Assembly (NCBI RefSeq): GCF_022513565.1
Contig: NZ_JAKWBE010000011.1
Coordinates: 124,001 to 188,000 of the forward strand
Length of the DNA stretch: 64,000 nt
Origin: Streptomyces gilvus
GTDB taxonomy: Bacteria > Actinomycetota > Actinomycetes > Streptomycetales > Streptomycetaceae
Direction of reading: 5' to 3'
How positions within the stretch are numbered: position 1 is the first letter of the stretch; the number at the start of each line of letters is the position of its first letter. Shown here in pieces: positions 16,332 through 24,366 of this stretch. The notes under the pieces are model-generated. The model did no database searches. It had not been told where the DNA came from and saw only the letters and a program-made list of their open reading frames with translations. A program made the position numbers and the translations under genes.

Positions 16332-17941
16332 CCGACGGCTTCAGCGGCAACGCCCAGGCCATGTCCCTCGTCGCCTTCTCCGCGATCGCCACGGTCACCC
16401 TGCTGCTGTGCGTGATGACCGGCCCCGACCGCGACGACCTCGACGAGTTCTACACCGGCTACGGCTCCCTCTCCCCCCTGCGCAACGGCCTCGCCATCGC
16501 CGGCGACTACATCTCCGCCGCGAGCGTCCTCGGCACGGGCGGGGTCATCGCCCTGTGCGGTTACGACGGCGTCGTGCTCGCACTGAGCACCGCCCTGTCG
16601 CTGATGCTGCTGATGTTCCTGCTGGCCGAACCCCTGCGCAACGCGGGCCGGTTCACCATGGGCGACGCGCTGGCGCGACGGATGCCGGGGCGCGCGGTGC
16701 GCATCACGGCGTGCGCGGTGACCATCGCCGCGCTGCTGCCCCTGATGCTGGTCCAGCTCGCCGGCACGGGACAGCTGCTGGCCTTCATCCTCGGCTTCTC
16801 CGGCGACTCCCTGAAGACCGGCTGCATCATCGGCCTGGGCGCCCTGATGATCAGCTACGCCGCCATCGGCGGGATGAAGGGCACCGCCCTGATCCAGATC
16901 CTGAAGATCGTGATGCTGCTCGGGTCGGGCGCGGTCGTGGCCGTCCTGATCCTGCGGCGCTTCGACTGGGACCCCGGGGCCCTGTTCCACGCGGCGGCCG
17001 CGCGGAGCGGGGTCGGCAGCGCCTTCCTCCACTCGGGCGTGGAGTTCGCCGGCAGCCCCAACCCCCGTCTGGACATGATCAGTTCGGAACTGACGGTCGT
17101 CATCGGCGGCGCCTGCCTGCCGCACGTCACGATGCGCATGTACACCGCCTCCAGCGCCCGGCAGGTGCGCCGCTCGATGTCCTGGGCGGTGTCGATGGTG
17201 GTGCTCTTCGTCCTCATCATGACGGTCGTCGGCTTCGGCGCGACGGCCCTGATCGGACGGGCGGCCATCGCGCAGGCCGACCCGCGCGGCAACACGGCCT
17301 ATCTGCTGGGCTCCCGCGCCGCGTTCGGCCCCGACGTCTCCACCGCGGAGACCTTCCTCTTCACGACGATCACGACGGCGATCTTCCTCACCCTGCTCGC
17401 CTCCGTCGCCGGCATGATCCTCGCCTGCGCCAACTCCCTCGCCCACGACGTCTTCGCCGCACGCGTACGGGAGATGTCCGCCCGCCGCGAGATGGGGCTC
17501 GCCCGGGCCTCCGCCCTCGCGGTCGGCGTGCCCGCGATCCTGCTGGCCACCCTGGTCCAGCACATCAGCCTGCAGCCCCTGGTGACCCTCTCCTTCTGCC
17601 TCGGCGCCTCCGCCATCGCGCCCGCCCTGGTCTACAGCCTCTTCTGGCGCCGCTACACCCGAGCGGGCCTGCTGTGCACCCTAATCGGCGGCACCCTGGC
17701 GGTCCTGCTCCTGATGCCGGGCACCAACCTGGTCTCCGGCTCCCCCGTCTCCGCCTTCCCCGACGCCGACTTCAACTGGTTCCCGTTCACCACGACGGGC
17801 CTGGTGACGATCCCTCTGGGCTTCCTGTTCGGCTGGCTGGGCACGGTGCTGTCGGGCCGCCGGGCTTCGGAGGAGCAACGGCATCAGTACGAGGCGGTGG
17901 AGGGGTGGATTCTGGCGGGGGCGGTGCGGAGGGGTGGGTGA
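16328..17941 (+). CDS. Solute:sodium symporter, ActP-like monocarboxylate/acetate permease
   Basis: A 537-residue protein with about 13 hydrophobic segments. The N-terminal DEFYTGYGSLSPLRNGLAIA, then GDYISAASVLGTGGVIALCG, matches the conserved sodium-binding start of SSS proteins. SYAAIGGMKGTALIQILKIV is the family motif in TM5. With the coupled DUF485 protein it most resembles acetate/pyruvate symporters of the ActP/MctP branch. The C-terminal 30 residues (RRASEEQRHQYEAVEGWIL) are cytoplasmic. Substrate is inferred from family and neighbour only. Confidence 0.92.
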   Translation: MTDGFSGNAQAMSLVAFSAIATVTLLLCVMTGPDRDDLDEFYTGYGSLSPLRNGLAIAGDYISAASVLGTGGVIALCGYDGVVLALSTALSLMLLMFLLAEPLRNAGRFTMGDALARRMPGRAVRITACAVTIAALLPLMLVQLAGTGQLLAFILGFSGDSLKTGCIIGLGALMISYAAIGGMKGTALIQILKIVMLLGSGAVVAVLILRRFDWDPGALFHAAAARSGVGSAFLHSGVEFAGSPNPRLDMISSELTVVIGGACLPHVTMRMYTASSARQVRRSMSWAVSMVVLFVLIMTVVGFGATALIGRAAIAQADPRGNTAYLLGSRAAFGPDVSTAETFLFTTITTAIFLTLLASVAGMILACANSLAHDVFAARVREMSARREMGLARASALAVGVPAILLATLVQHISLQPLVTLSFCLGASAIAPALVYSLFWRRYTRAGLLCTLIGGTLAVLLLMPGTNLVSGSPVSAFPDADFNWFPFTTTGLVTIPLGFLFGWLGTVLSGRRASEEQRHQYEAVEGWILAGAVRRGG

Positions 17942-17995
17942 GATGCGGAGGGGTGGGGGCGCGTGCTGGGCGTGCGTGAGGTGCGGGCGGGTGGG

Positions 17996-18046
17996 GACGC
18001 GCGCGAGGCGTGGGTGAAGTGGGTACGTGCCGTCCCCGCGCGCGTC
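17996..18046. terminator. Possible terminator between convergent genes
   Basis: Ten-base arms GACGCGCGCG and CGCGCGCGTC, 31 bases apart, lie between the symporter gene and the converging coiled-coil gene. The right arm overlaps that gene's stop codon. The long loop makes this a weak call. Confidence 0.35.
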
Positions 18047-18932
18047 ACTCCCCGGACGCGGACCCCGTCAACGCCGTGAGGCTGTTGCGTACGTAGTCCA
18101 TCTGCGCCTGCACGTCGTCCGAGAGCTCCGCGTGCTCGCGCAGCAGCCGTTCCGTGTCCCGGGCGATCTGCTCCTCACCGGCCCGCGCCTCCGCGAGGAT
18201 CTCCGCCGCCCGTACCCGTGCCTCCTCCTGGCACCGCCGTGCGGCCTCCTCGGCCTCCCGGAACTCCCGTTCCGCCTCGGCCAGCGCTTCCTCCGCCCGC
18301 GCCACCCGTTCGGCCTCCCGCGCGGCGACCGCGGCCACCCGTTCGGCCTCGGCCCCCTCCAGCTCGGCCAACCGCTCGGCGAACTCCTCGGCCTGCTCGG
18401 CGAGCATGGCCGAGGTGCGCTGCCGCACGTCCCGCAGCGCGCCCACCGCCTCGCCCCGCCCTTCCTTCACCGCGCGCCGGGCGGAGATCCTGATCCCGTC
18501 GGCCTCGGCCTGGGCCGCGAGCAACCGCTGCCGGGCGCGTTCCTCGGCCTCGGCGCGTACGGCGTCGGCGTGCGCCTGCGCCGCGTCGCGCACGCCGTCC
18601 GCACGTGCCTGCGCCGTACCCGTGATGCGCTGCGCCTCCTGCCGCGCGCGCTCCCGCACGGCGGCGGCCTCCTCCTCCGCGAACTGGAACAGCCGCCGCG
18701 CGCCCTCGCCCAGGGTCTCGTACGTCTGCGGCGAGAGGTGCGCCACGGTCTCCCGCAGGTCCTCCGCCTCCTCCTCCATCTCCCTGGCGAGGACGGTGAG
18801 CCGGGCGGCCCTCTCCCACGCGGCGTCCCGGTCACCGGAGAGGGCGGCGGCGTACGCGTCGACCTGGTCGGGACGGTAACCGCGCCCCCGTACGGCCCCG
18901 AAGCCGTGGGCCGAGACCGATGCGCTGCTCAT
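18045..18932 (-). CDS. DivIVA-like coiled-coil protein (often annotated cellulose-binding)
   Basis: A 295-residue protein. The start MSSASVSAHGFGAVRGRGYR with PDQVDAYAAAL resembles the membrane-curvature-binding N-terminus of DivIVA-type proteins. The rest is a nearly unbroken Ala/Glu/Arg coiled coil (for example AREAERVARAEEALAEAERE) with heptad periodicity to about residue 270. Streptomyces has several such long coiled-coil proteins linked to polar growth and cytoskeletal scaffolding; 'cellulose-binding protein' is a historical label. The ATG at 18932 has an AGGGGC site; upstream in-frame residues look non-coding. It stands as a single gene. Confidence 0.8.
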   Translation of the reverse strand: MSSASVSAHGFGAVRGRGYRPDQVDAYAAALSGDRDAAWERAARLTVLAREMEEEAEDLRETVAHLSPQTYETLGEGARRLFQFAEEEAAAVRERARQEAQRITGTAQARADGVRDAAQAHADAVRAEAEERARQRLLAAQAEADGIRISARRAVKEGRGEAVGALRDVRQRTSAMLAEQAEEFAERLAELEGAEAERVAAVAAREAERVARAEEALAEAEREFREAEEAARRCQEEARVRAAEILAEARAGEEQIARDTERLLREHAELSDDVQAQMDYVRNSLTALTGSASGE

Positions 18933-19057
18933 CCTGGAGCCCCTCTCCGCCGAACGGACGCGAGATGATGATTTCGCGCACATCTTGATGTATCGGACGT
19001 AAGTGTTCATAACCCGACACTCCGCGCACGGGCCGCGGTCAGGATGGGCACGCAAAA

Positions 19058-19092
19058 GGGCCGGGCCCGGTCACGGTGACCGGGCCCGGCCC
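19058..19092 (-). terminator. Strong intrinsic terminator of the toxin/immunity operon
   Basis: Perfect 17-base arms GGGCCGGGCCCGGTCAC and GTGACCGGGCCCGGCCC are separated by one base. On the minus strand the hairpin is followed by TTTT, giving a proper intrinsic terminator for the leftward operon whose last stop is at 19168. Confidence 0.85.
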
Positions 19093-19111
19093 GAAGGGTC
19101 CCTCGCGTCAG

Positions 19112-19165
19112 GGGGACATCGACGTCACGGAGTCACGGACGTCACGGACATCACGAGTCCACGGA
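19112..19165. repeat. Short tandem repeat of GTCACGGAC units
   Basis: About five imperfect 6-9 base units of GTCACGGAC/ATCACGAGT run from the terminator to the stop codon of the large fusion gene. They form the 3' untranslated end of that operon. Confidence 0.6.
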
Positions 19166-19167
19166 GG

Positions 19168-22100
19168 TCACAACAAGCCGTCCCACATCTGCTCGAGCAG
19201 CACCGACCACCAGCTCTCCGGCGACCCGAGCGCCGCCGGGTCGAGGGAGGCCAGCTGGGCCTGGAAGTCGACGGTCCAGCGGCCCGCCTGCTCCTGGTTG
19301 AGACCGAACCGCAGCCGCCACATCCGGCCCAGCAGCGCTAGGCAGCGCTGGAACTCGGGCAGCCCCGTGTTCACGAACTGCGGCGGCACCGGAGCACCGC
19401 CGGGCCCGGCCTCCACGGGGACGGCCACGATGTTCGCCGTGCCGTACTGCACGCACAGCGCCTTGCCGAAGTCGCTGCCCATCACGAGGTAGGAGGCCGC
19501 GTCCGACGCGGGCTGCACACCGCGCTCCTGCGCCAGTTCGGCGAGCGTCGGCACCGGCCGGCCCGGCTGGGCCTGCGCCCAGAAGAACGGGCCCATGTCC
19601 AGCGGAAGGCCCGCCACCACCAGCGACTGCGCCACGATCGGCGGCACGCCCTGCCGGGAGACCGCGGCCTGCTCGAACCGGAAGACGCCCGGCCCGAACG
19701 CCCCCGCGAGCTCCTGCGCCACGGCCTCCGGCGGAACCGGCGGCGCCGCCTGCACCGGCGGCAACGGCGCGCGCACCGGCGCGGGGCGCGCCGGTCCGTC
19801 CGCCACCTGGTGCAACTCCCCCTGATGGGCGAGCAGTTGCCGCATGCCCTGCTGTCGGCTCGCGTGATCGGTGCCGTACGGGGCGATGCTGGTGATCCGC
19901 GCCTGCGGCCACTGCTCCCGGATCATCCGCGCGCAGTACGCACCCGGCAGCTCGCAGGACTCCAACTCCGTGTGCAGTTCCAGCACCTGGTCCGGCGGCA
20001 CGTTCATGGCGCGCAGCTCGTGGAAGATCTGCCACTCCGGGTGCGGCGTCCCCGGCGCGGACCGCCGGATCACCTGCTGCTCGGAACCGTCCTGCGCCCG
20101 GTACCGAAGAACGGCCTGATACCCGGGACCGACGGCCGGCTGCCCGGCGGGCTGCTGCGGATACCCGTACGCCGACGGCTGCCCGGGCCCCGGCGGCATG
20201 GGCGGCTGCCGCACACCCGGGCCCATGGGAGCCCCGGGAACCCCAGGAGCCACACCGGGGGCGCCGGGAGCACCTAGCGCGCCGGGGGCTGGCGGCGGAG
20301 GAGGCACACCGGGACCGCCGACGGGGGGAGCGCCGGGACCGCCGACGGGCGGCGCGGCCAACACGGTCTCGGCGTGGTGAACGGCTCCGGGGGCGCCGGG
20401 GGTGATCGGCATACCCGGGGCGCCTGGCGGTTGGGATGCGCCGGGCGTGCCGGGTGCACCCGAGGCGCCGGGAGGTTGAAACGCACCGGGCGCTCCAGGG
20501 CCCTGCGGCGCTCCCGGGAAACCGACCGGGTTGGGGGCGCCCGGAGGCAGCGGGGCGCCGGGCGCCCCGGGAACGCCAGGGGCGCCGGGAGCTTGCGGAG
20601 CGCCGGGCGCGCTCGGCATACCAGGGGCTCCCGGGGCTCCTGACGCGCTGGGCGCATTCGGTGTGCCCGGGGCACCCGGAAACGCCTGTCCGCCGGGCGT
20701 GCCCGGGAAGGCTGGGGCGCCCGGAACACCCGGGGCCCCCGGAGGCTGCGGTGCGCCCCCGCCCGGGCCCATCCGACCCGGGTCGGCAAGCACCGTGGCG
20801 GCGTGGTGGGCGTCGCCCGGAGGATTACCGCCGGGCGAGTTCGGCGCACCGGGCGGCTGGGGGGCGCCCGGGGTCTGCGGTCCGACAGCCCCCTCCGGGC
20901 CGTCAGGACCGAGTGCCGAGACGAGTTGCGTGGGCACGTACCCGCCCGCGCCGGGCCCCGGCGGAGGCGGAGGTGCGCTGCCCGCCCGCGCACCCGGAGT
21001 TCCCGGGGCGCTCGGCGGGGGCGGCGTGGCCGAGCCCCGACGCGACGGAGGCGCGGCCTTGCTGGTCGCGGCGTCGGCGATGTCCCCGGCGTTCGGGGCA
21101 AGCCTCGGCGCACCCGGAGGCTGCGGCATCCCCGGCGCCCCACCGGGCGCTTGCGGATACCCATACGAGGACGCAGCCGGCGGAGGCGGAGGCACGGCAC
21201 CCGGAGCCGAAGCCCCCGGAGGCGTGCCCGGCGCCCCCGCACCGCCCGCCCCCTGCGGATATCCGTACGACGGCGCACCCGGCGGAGGCGGAGGCGGAGG
21301 CACGGCACCCGGCGCGGGCGCCCCCGAGGGAGACGTACCCGACGCCCCCGCACCACCCGGCCCCTGCGGATAGCCATACACCGATCCACCCAGCCCGGGC
21401 GGAGGCGGCGGCGTACCCGGCGCACCAGCACCCGCGAGCGCCCCCGGCGCACCCCCTGGACCGCCGCCGGGCGCTCCATGCGCACCAGCAACACCAGGCA
21501 CACCGTGCGCCCCCGGCGCTCCGGCCCCGCCCGGCGCGCTCTGCCCTGCAGGCGCCCCCGGCGCACCCCCCGCGCCCGGCGCCCCCCGGTCGTCCAGCGC
21601 CGGCGCCACCGCTGTGGGCGGAAGCTGGCTGCCGCCCGAGATCAGTGCCGTCTCGGCGTCGGGCGGTGTCGACGGCGCCGACGGAGGCGCGTCCTCGATG
21701 TCGCTCAGCGGCGGCGCGAAGACGGTCGCCGGCAACGGCACGGAACGGTCCTCGCCCGCGTCCGCGTTGGTGTCGGTTCCGGCCCAAGGGGTCGCCCCGG
21801 CGGGCACGTTCGGCGCACCGGCACCTCCGGGCGCCCCCGAACCGACCGGCACCCCCGGCTGCGTCTCGGGAAGCGCCCCGCTCCCCGACGTACCAGAACC
21901 CGACGAGCCAACCCCACGCCCGTCACCACCGGCACCGGCGCCGCCGGCACCCGCAGCCGCGCCCGCCCCCTCACCCGGCCGCTCCCCGATCCCCAGCTTG
22001 TCCGCCGCCTCCTGCAGCCACTCCGGGGGGCTCAGCAGGAACGACGTCTGGTTCAGGTCGACGCGGGCGGAGGACGCGGCCGGCGGCGGCGGTTCGTCCG

Positions 22101-22368
22101 CGGGGTCCGGGCGGCCGTACTCCTCCTCGTAGCGGCGGATGACCTCGCCCACCGGCAGCGAGGGCCACAGCGTGGCCTCGCCGCTGTCGCGGGCGATCAC
22201 CAGCCGCTGACCGCCCCCGTCCGACCGCGGACCCTCCGCACGGTCCTCCGCCCACACCACGAACCCGAGCTCGAACTCCCGTACGCGGACCTCACGGTGC
22301 TGGTACGACGGCACGTCACCGTTGATCCACTCCTCGGCGCGCTCCTGCGCCTGCGCGAACGTCACCAT
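19168..22368 (-). CDS. Imm35 / collagen-like linker / XOO_2897-type deaminase / SUKH-4 fusion protein
   Basis: A 1066-residue multidomain protein with no signal peptide or membrane segment. Residues 1-90 (FAQAQERAEEWINGDVP, VVWAEDRAEG, RDSGEATLWPSLPVGEVI) match the Imm35 immunity domain. Residues about 130-745 are a low-complexity Pro/Gly/Ala linker with long Gly-X-Y runs. Residues about 755-850 match an XOO_2897-like nucleic-acid deaminase: His776 and Glu778 in HPEWQIFHELR form the HxE motif, and Cys805 and Cys812 in CELPGAYC are the second zinc pair. The last 200 residues match SUKH-4 (MGPFFWAQAQPGRPVPTLAE, YLVMGSDFGKALCVQYG). It lies seven bases after the WHH/SUKH gene, in one operon. Assignments rest on recognised motifs, not a search. 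Confidence 0.8.
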   Translation of the reverse strand: MVTFAQAQERAEEWINGDVPSYQHREVRVREFELGFVVWAEDRAEGPRSDGGGQRLVIARDSGEATLWPSLPVGEVIRRYEEEYGRPDPADEPPPPAASSARVDLNQTSFLLSPPEWLQEAADKLGIGERPGEGAGAAAGAGGAGAGGDGRGVGSSGSGTSGSGALPETQPGVPVGSGAPGGAGAPNVPAGATPWAGTDTNADAGEDRSVPLPATVFAPPLSDIEDAPPSAPSTPPDAETALISGGSQLPPTAVAPALDDRGAPGAGGAPGAPAGQSAPGGAGAPGAHGVPGVAGAHGAPGGGPGGAPGALAGAGAPGTPPPPPGLGGSVYGYPQGPGGAGASGTSPSGAPAPGAVPPPPPPPGAPSYGYPQGAGGAGAPGTPPGASAPGAVPPPPPAASSYGYPQAPGGAPGMPQPPGAPRLAPNAGDIADAATSKAAPPSRRGSATPPPPSAPGTPGARAGSAPPPPPGPGAGGYVPTQLVSALGPDGPEGAVGPQTPGAPQPPGAPNSPGGNPPGDAHHAATVLADPGRMGPGGGAPQPPGAPGVPGAPAFPGTPGGQAFPGAPGTPNAPSASGAPGAPGMPSAPGAPQAPGAPGVPGAPGAPLPPGAPNPVGFPGAPQGPGAPGAFQPPGASGAPGTPGASQPPGAPGMPITPGAPGAVHHAETVLAAPPVGGPGAPPVGGPGVPPPPPAPGALGAPGAPGVAPGVPGAPMGPGVRQPPMPPGPGQPSAYGYPQQPAGQPAVGPGYQAVLRYRAQDGSEQQVIRRSAPGTPHPEWQIFHELRAMNVPPDQVLELHTELESCELPGAYCARMIREQWPQARITSIAPYGTDHASRQQGMRQLLAHQGELHQVADGPARPAPVRAPLPPVQAAPPVPPEAVAQELAGAFGPGVFRFEQAAVSRQGVPPIVAQSLVVAGLPLDMGPFFWAQAQPGRPVPTLAELAQERGVQPASDAASYLVMGSDFGKALCVQYGTANIVAVPVEAGPGGAPVPPQFVNTGLPEFQRCLALLGRMWRLRFGLNQEQAGRWTVDFQAQLASLDPAALGSPESWWSVLLEQMWDGLL
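20180..21580 (-). repeat. Collagen-like Pro-Gly-Ala minisatellite inside the fusion gene
   Basis: The DNA is dominated by 9- and 18-base units such as GGGGCGCCGGGAGC, encoding GAPG, PGAPGVPG and PGAPGMP triplets. Longer imperfect repeats encode the YGYPQ-PGGAGA-PP segment three times. It forms the intrinsically disordered linker between the Imm35 and deaminase domains. Confidence 0.9.
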
Positions 22369-22375
22369 CGCCGGC

Positions 22376-23389
22376 TCACTCCCCCACCACGGGAACGGAC
22401 CGCGCGAAACCGCCGTCCACCATCAGATTCGCCACCGTCTCCAACTCCGGCGGGGATCCCGCCAGTCGGGACAGGAACACGTCGAAGTCCTCACCGCACG
22501 GCAGCAGCAGACGCTCCACCCGCTCCGCAGGCGTCCACGACGGATCGACGTCCCGCACGTCGTCGTACGCGCAGAACCACACAGAACCGATTCGCTCGCC
22601 CTTGACCTTCACCGCGAGCAACCCGCCCTGCACGAAACCGACGCCCAGATAGTCCTTGGTCAGATGGTCGCGCAGGCACTTGTTGACGTACACCAGGTCA
22701 TTGACCGCGGCCTCGTCGCGCACCGTGAAGAACGGCTGGTCGATCAGCAGGCCGAGCCCCGCGTCGAGCGCGGTGCCCACCGGCGCGCACCCGCCCGCCG
22801 CCTTCAGGAACGAACGGTACGCACCCGGCAGCCGGTACCCGAGGTCCTCCTCGACCCCCTGCACCTGCGCCTCCGTCACCGCCACCCCCGACTTCGGCAG
22901 CCCGAAGTGCGCCGGACGCGTCTCCTGCAACGGCCGCGTGCCCCGCTTGTCCTGGTCCACCGCGGACGTCGCGATCCCCCCGTGATGCCGCAGCAGCGCC
23001 TTCACCTCGACCGGGATCAGCTCCAGCCGCCGGCTGCCGGCCACGTGATGCCAGGTCCAGCCGTGCGGCGTCGCCACCGGCACCACCGTGTCCCACAGGT
23101 CATGACCCGAGGCCGCCAGCGCCGCGTTCGCCGAGACGTAGTCCGTCAGCCGCAGTTCGTCGACCCCGAAACCCTCCGGCGCCTCCGCGATCTCCGCGGC
23201 CGCGCGCGCGTAGGGAGAGAAATCGGGGTAACCGCGCTCGTCGACCCGTACCCCTCTCGGGTGACGGGCTGCCCGGACCGGATCCGGGAAATGCACGACC
23301 TGCCCGGCATAGGCCGCGTTCGGCGGCGCGGCTTGCCCCCCAGCCTGGCGGCTGGGCGGCGCCCCCAGCCCGAGCCGACCTGTCGTCAT
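22376..23389 (-). CDS. WHH-type HNH nuclease domain fused to a SUKH (SMI1/KNR4) immunity domain
   Basis: A 337-residue protein. Residues about 40-145 contain RGYPDFSPYA and then GWTWHHVAGSRRLELIPVEV followed by RHHGG. This is the WHH pattern of the HNH/EndoVII nuclease superfamily used as a polymorphic toxin tip (Trp113-His114-His115 and His135-His136). Residues about 160-330 match an SMI1/KNR4-type SUKH domain (EEDLGYRLPGAYRSFLKAAG). Toxin and immunity folds are thus on one chain. There is no secretion signal. The ATG at 23389 is chosen over an upstream in-frame start because of an AGGGGG site. It is the first gene of the leftward two-gene operon. Confidence 0.82.
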   Translation of the reverse strand: MTTGRLGLGAPPSRQAGGQAAPPNAAYAGQVVHFPDPVRAARHPRGVRVDERGYPDFSPYARAAAEIAEAPEGFGVDELRLTDYVSANAALAASGHDLWDTVVPVATPHGWTWHHVAGSRRLELIPVEVKALLRHHGGIATSAVDQDKRGTRPLQETRPAHFGLPKSGVAVTEAQVQGVEEDLGYRLPGAYRSFLKAAGGCAPVGTALDAGLGLLIDQPFFTVRDEAAVNDLVYVNKCLRDHLTKDYLGVGFVQGGLLAVKVKGERIGSVWFCAYDDVRDVDPSWTPAERVERLLLPCGEDFDVFLSRLAGSPPELETVANLMVDGGFARSVPVVGE

Positions 23390-23752
23390 GGCGGTTGCCC
23401 CCTGCGGCACTCTGGTACGGACCGCGGCGACCGGCACCCGCCGCCCACCACACCCCGTATCGACTGTCTCGTCCGTCCCGACTCACGTCGTGACCACACC
23501 GCGCCCGCCACCACACGCCCTCACGCATGCCGGCAAGCGCCACCCGCACGAAAGCGGTGCCGACAGCCTATGCGGTACGACCGCACCGGTCACCGGGCCC
23601 CGGTCAGCCGCCCTCCGCTTCCGTGACCAGCCGTCACCCCGCCCTCACGGACCGCCCGGACCCGGGCGTGTCGCACCGCCCCAGCTACCGCACCAGCAAC
23701 GGAGTTTGGCAGTCTGTCTCCTCCGGGGGGATGCACGGAGGGGAAGACGATC
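23390..23752. other. Divergent intergenic region of the toxin/immunity cluster
   Basis: A 363-base gap between the leftward WHH/SUKH operon and the rightward YwqJ-deaminase gene. Both promoters must lie here. No strong palindrome, clear -35/-10 pair or small gene could be supported by eye. Confidence 0.5.
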
Positions 23753-24292
23753 ATGAACGCGACGCAGACGGGACCACACCCGGGTACGCCCGCCACGCCG
23801 CACGGCGGCCTGTCCGGCGACCCCCGCATCGGCTGGAGCGCCCCCACCAACGCCTCCGCCCCCGCCCTCCTGCACCGGCGCGACGGCATACTCCCCACCG
23901 TCGCCGCCGCGCTCTCCGTCCGCGGCGCCACCCTCACCGGCACCGCCGCCCGCGGCGACCAGCCACCACCCCTGCACCCCCTCGTGCAGGACTTCCTCGA
24001 CACCCTGACCAGCGCCCAGCGCGACCGCTTCACCGGCCGCTGCGCCGAGACGATCCTCATCTCCCGCCACATAGCCGCCGCGGACGCCGCGCGCAGCAAA
24101 CGCGCCGCACGCAAGCCCATGACCAACGGCGAAGCCCGCAAAGCCCTCAAGCAGGCCAAACTCACCACCCGTCGCATCCGCGAGGACGGCGACCCCCTGC
24201 ACGGCAGCTTCGCGGCACCCTGCCGGGCCTGCACCGCGCTCAGCGCCCACTTCGGCGTCCGCGTCGTCGACCCGGCAGCGGCAGGCGACTGA
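23753..24292 (+). CDS. YwqJ-type putative nucleic-acid deaminase
   Basis: A 179-residue protein. TGRCAETILISRHIA gives the Cys97-Ala-Glu99 motif, and HGSFAAPCRACTALSAHFGV gives Pro156-Cys157-x-x-Cys160. Together they form the zinc-binding catalytic site of YwqJ-family deaminases, which occur as toxin tips. Between them lies a basic helical insert (ARKALKQAKLTTRRIRED). The first 70 residues are Pro/Ala-rich without a signal peptide, WXG or RHS module, so no delivery domain is present. GGAGGGG lies upstream of the ATG. The SUKH-3 gene follows 74 bases downstream on the same strand. Confidence 0.82.
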   Translation: MNATQTGPHPGTPATPHGGLSGDPRIGWSAPTNASAPALLHRRDGILPTVAAALSVRGATLTGTAARGDQPPPLHPLVQDFLDTLTSAQRDRFTGRCAETILISRHIAAADAARSKRAARKPMTNGEARKALKQAKLTTRRIREDGDPLHGSFAAPCRACTALSAHFGVRVVDPAAAGD

Positions 24293-24366
24293 ATCCCCCA
24301 CCCCGTACGACAACACCGCCGCCGGGCCGGTCAGTGACGCCGGCGAACTCGACGATCGAAGGGCAG

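Noticed and set aside
20180-21580. Secreted collagen-like adhesin
   Set aside because: The host protein has no signal peptide or membrane anchor, and the flanking domains are intracellular immunity or enzyme folds.
20436-22605. Several long frames opposite and out of phase in the Pro-Gly-Ala tract
   Set aside because: The triplet minisatellite leaves all frames open; only the frame with Imm35, deaminase and SUKH-4 carries real domains.
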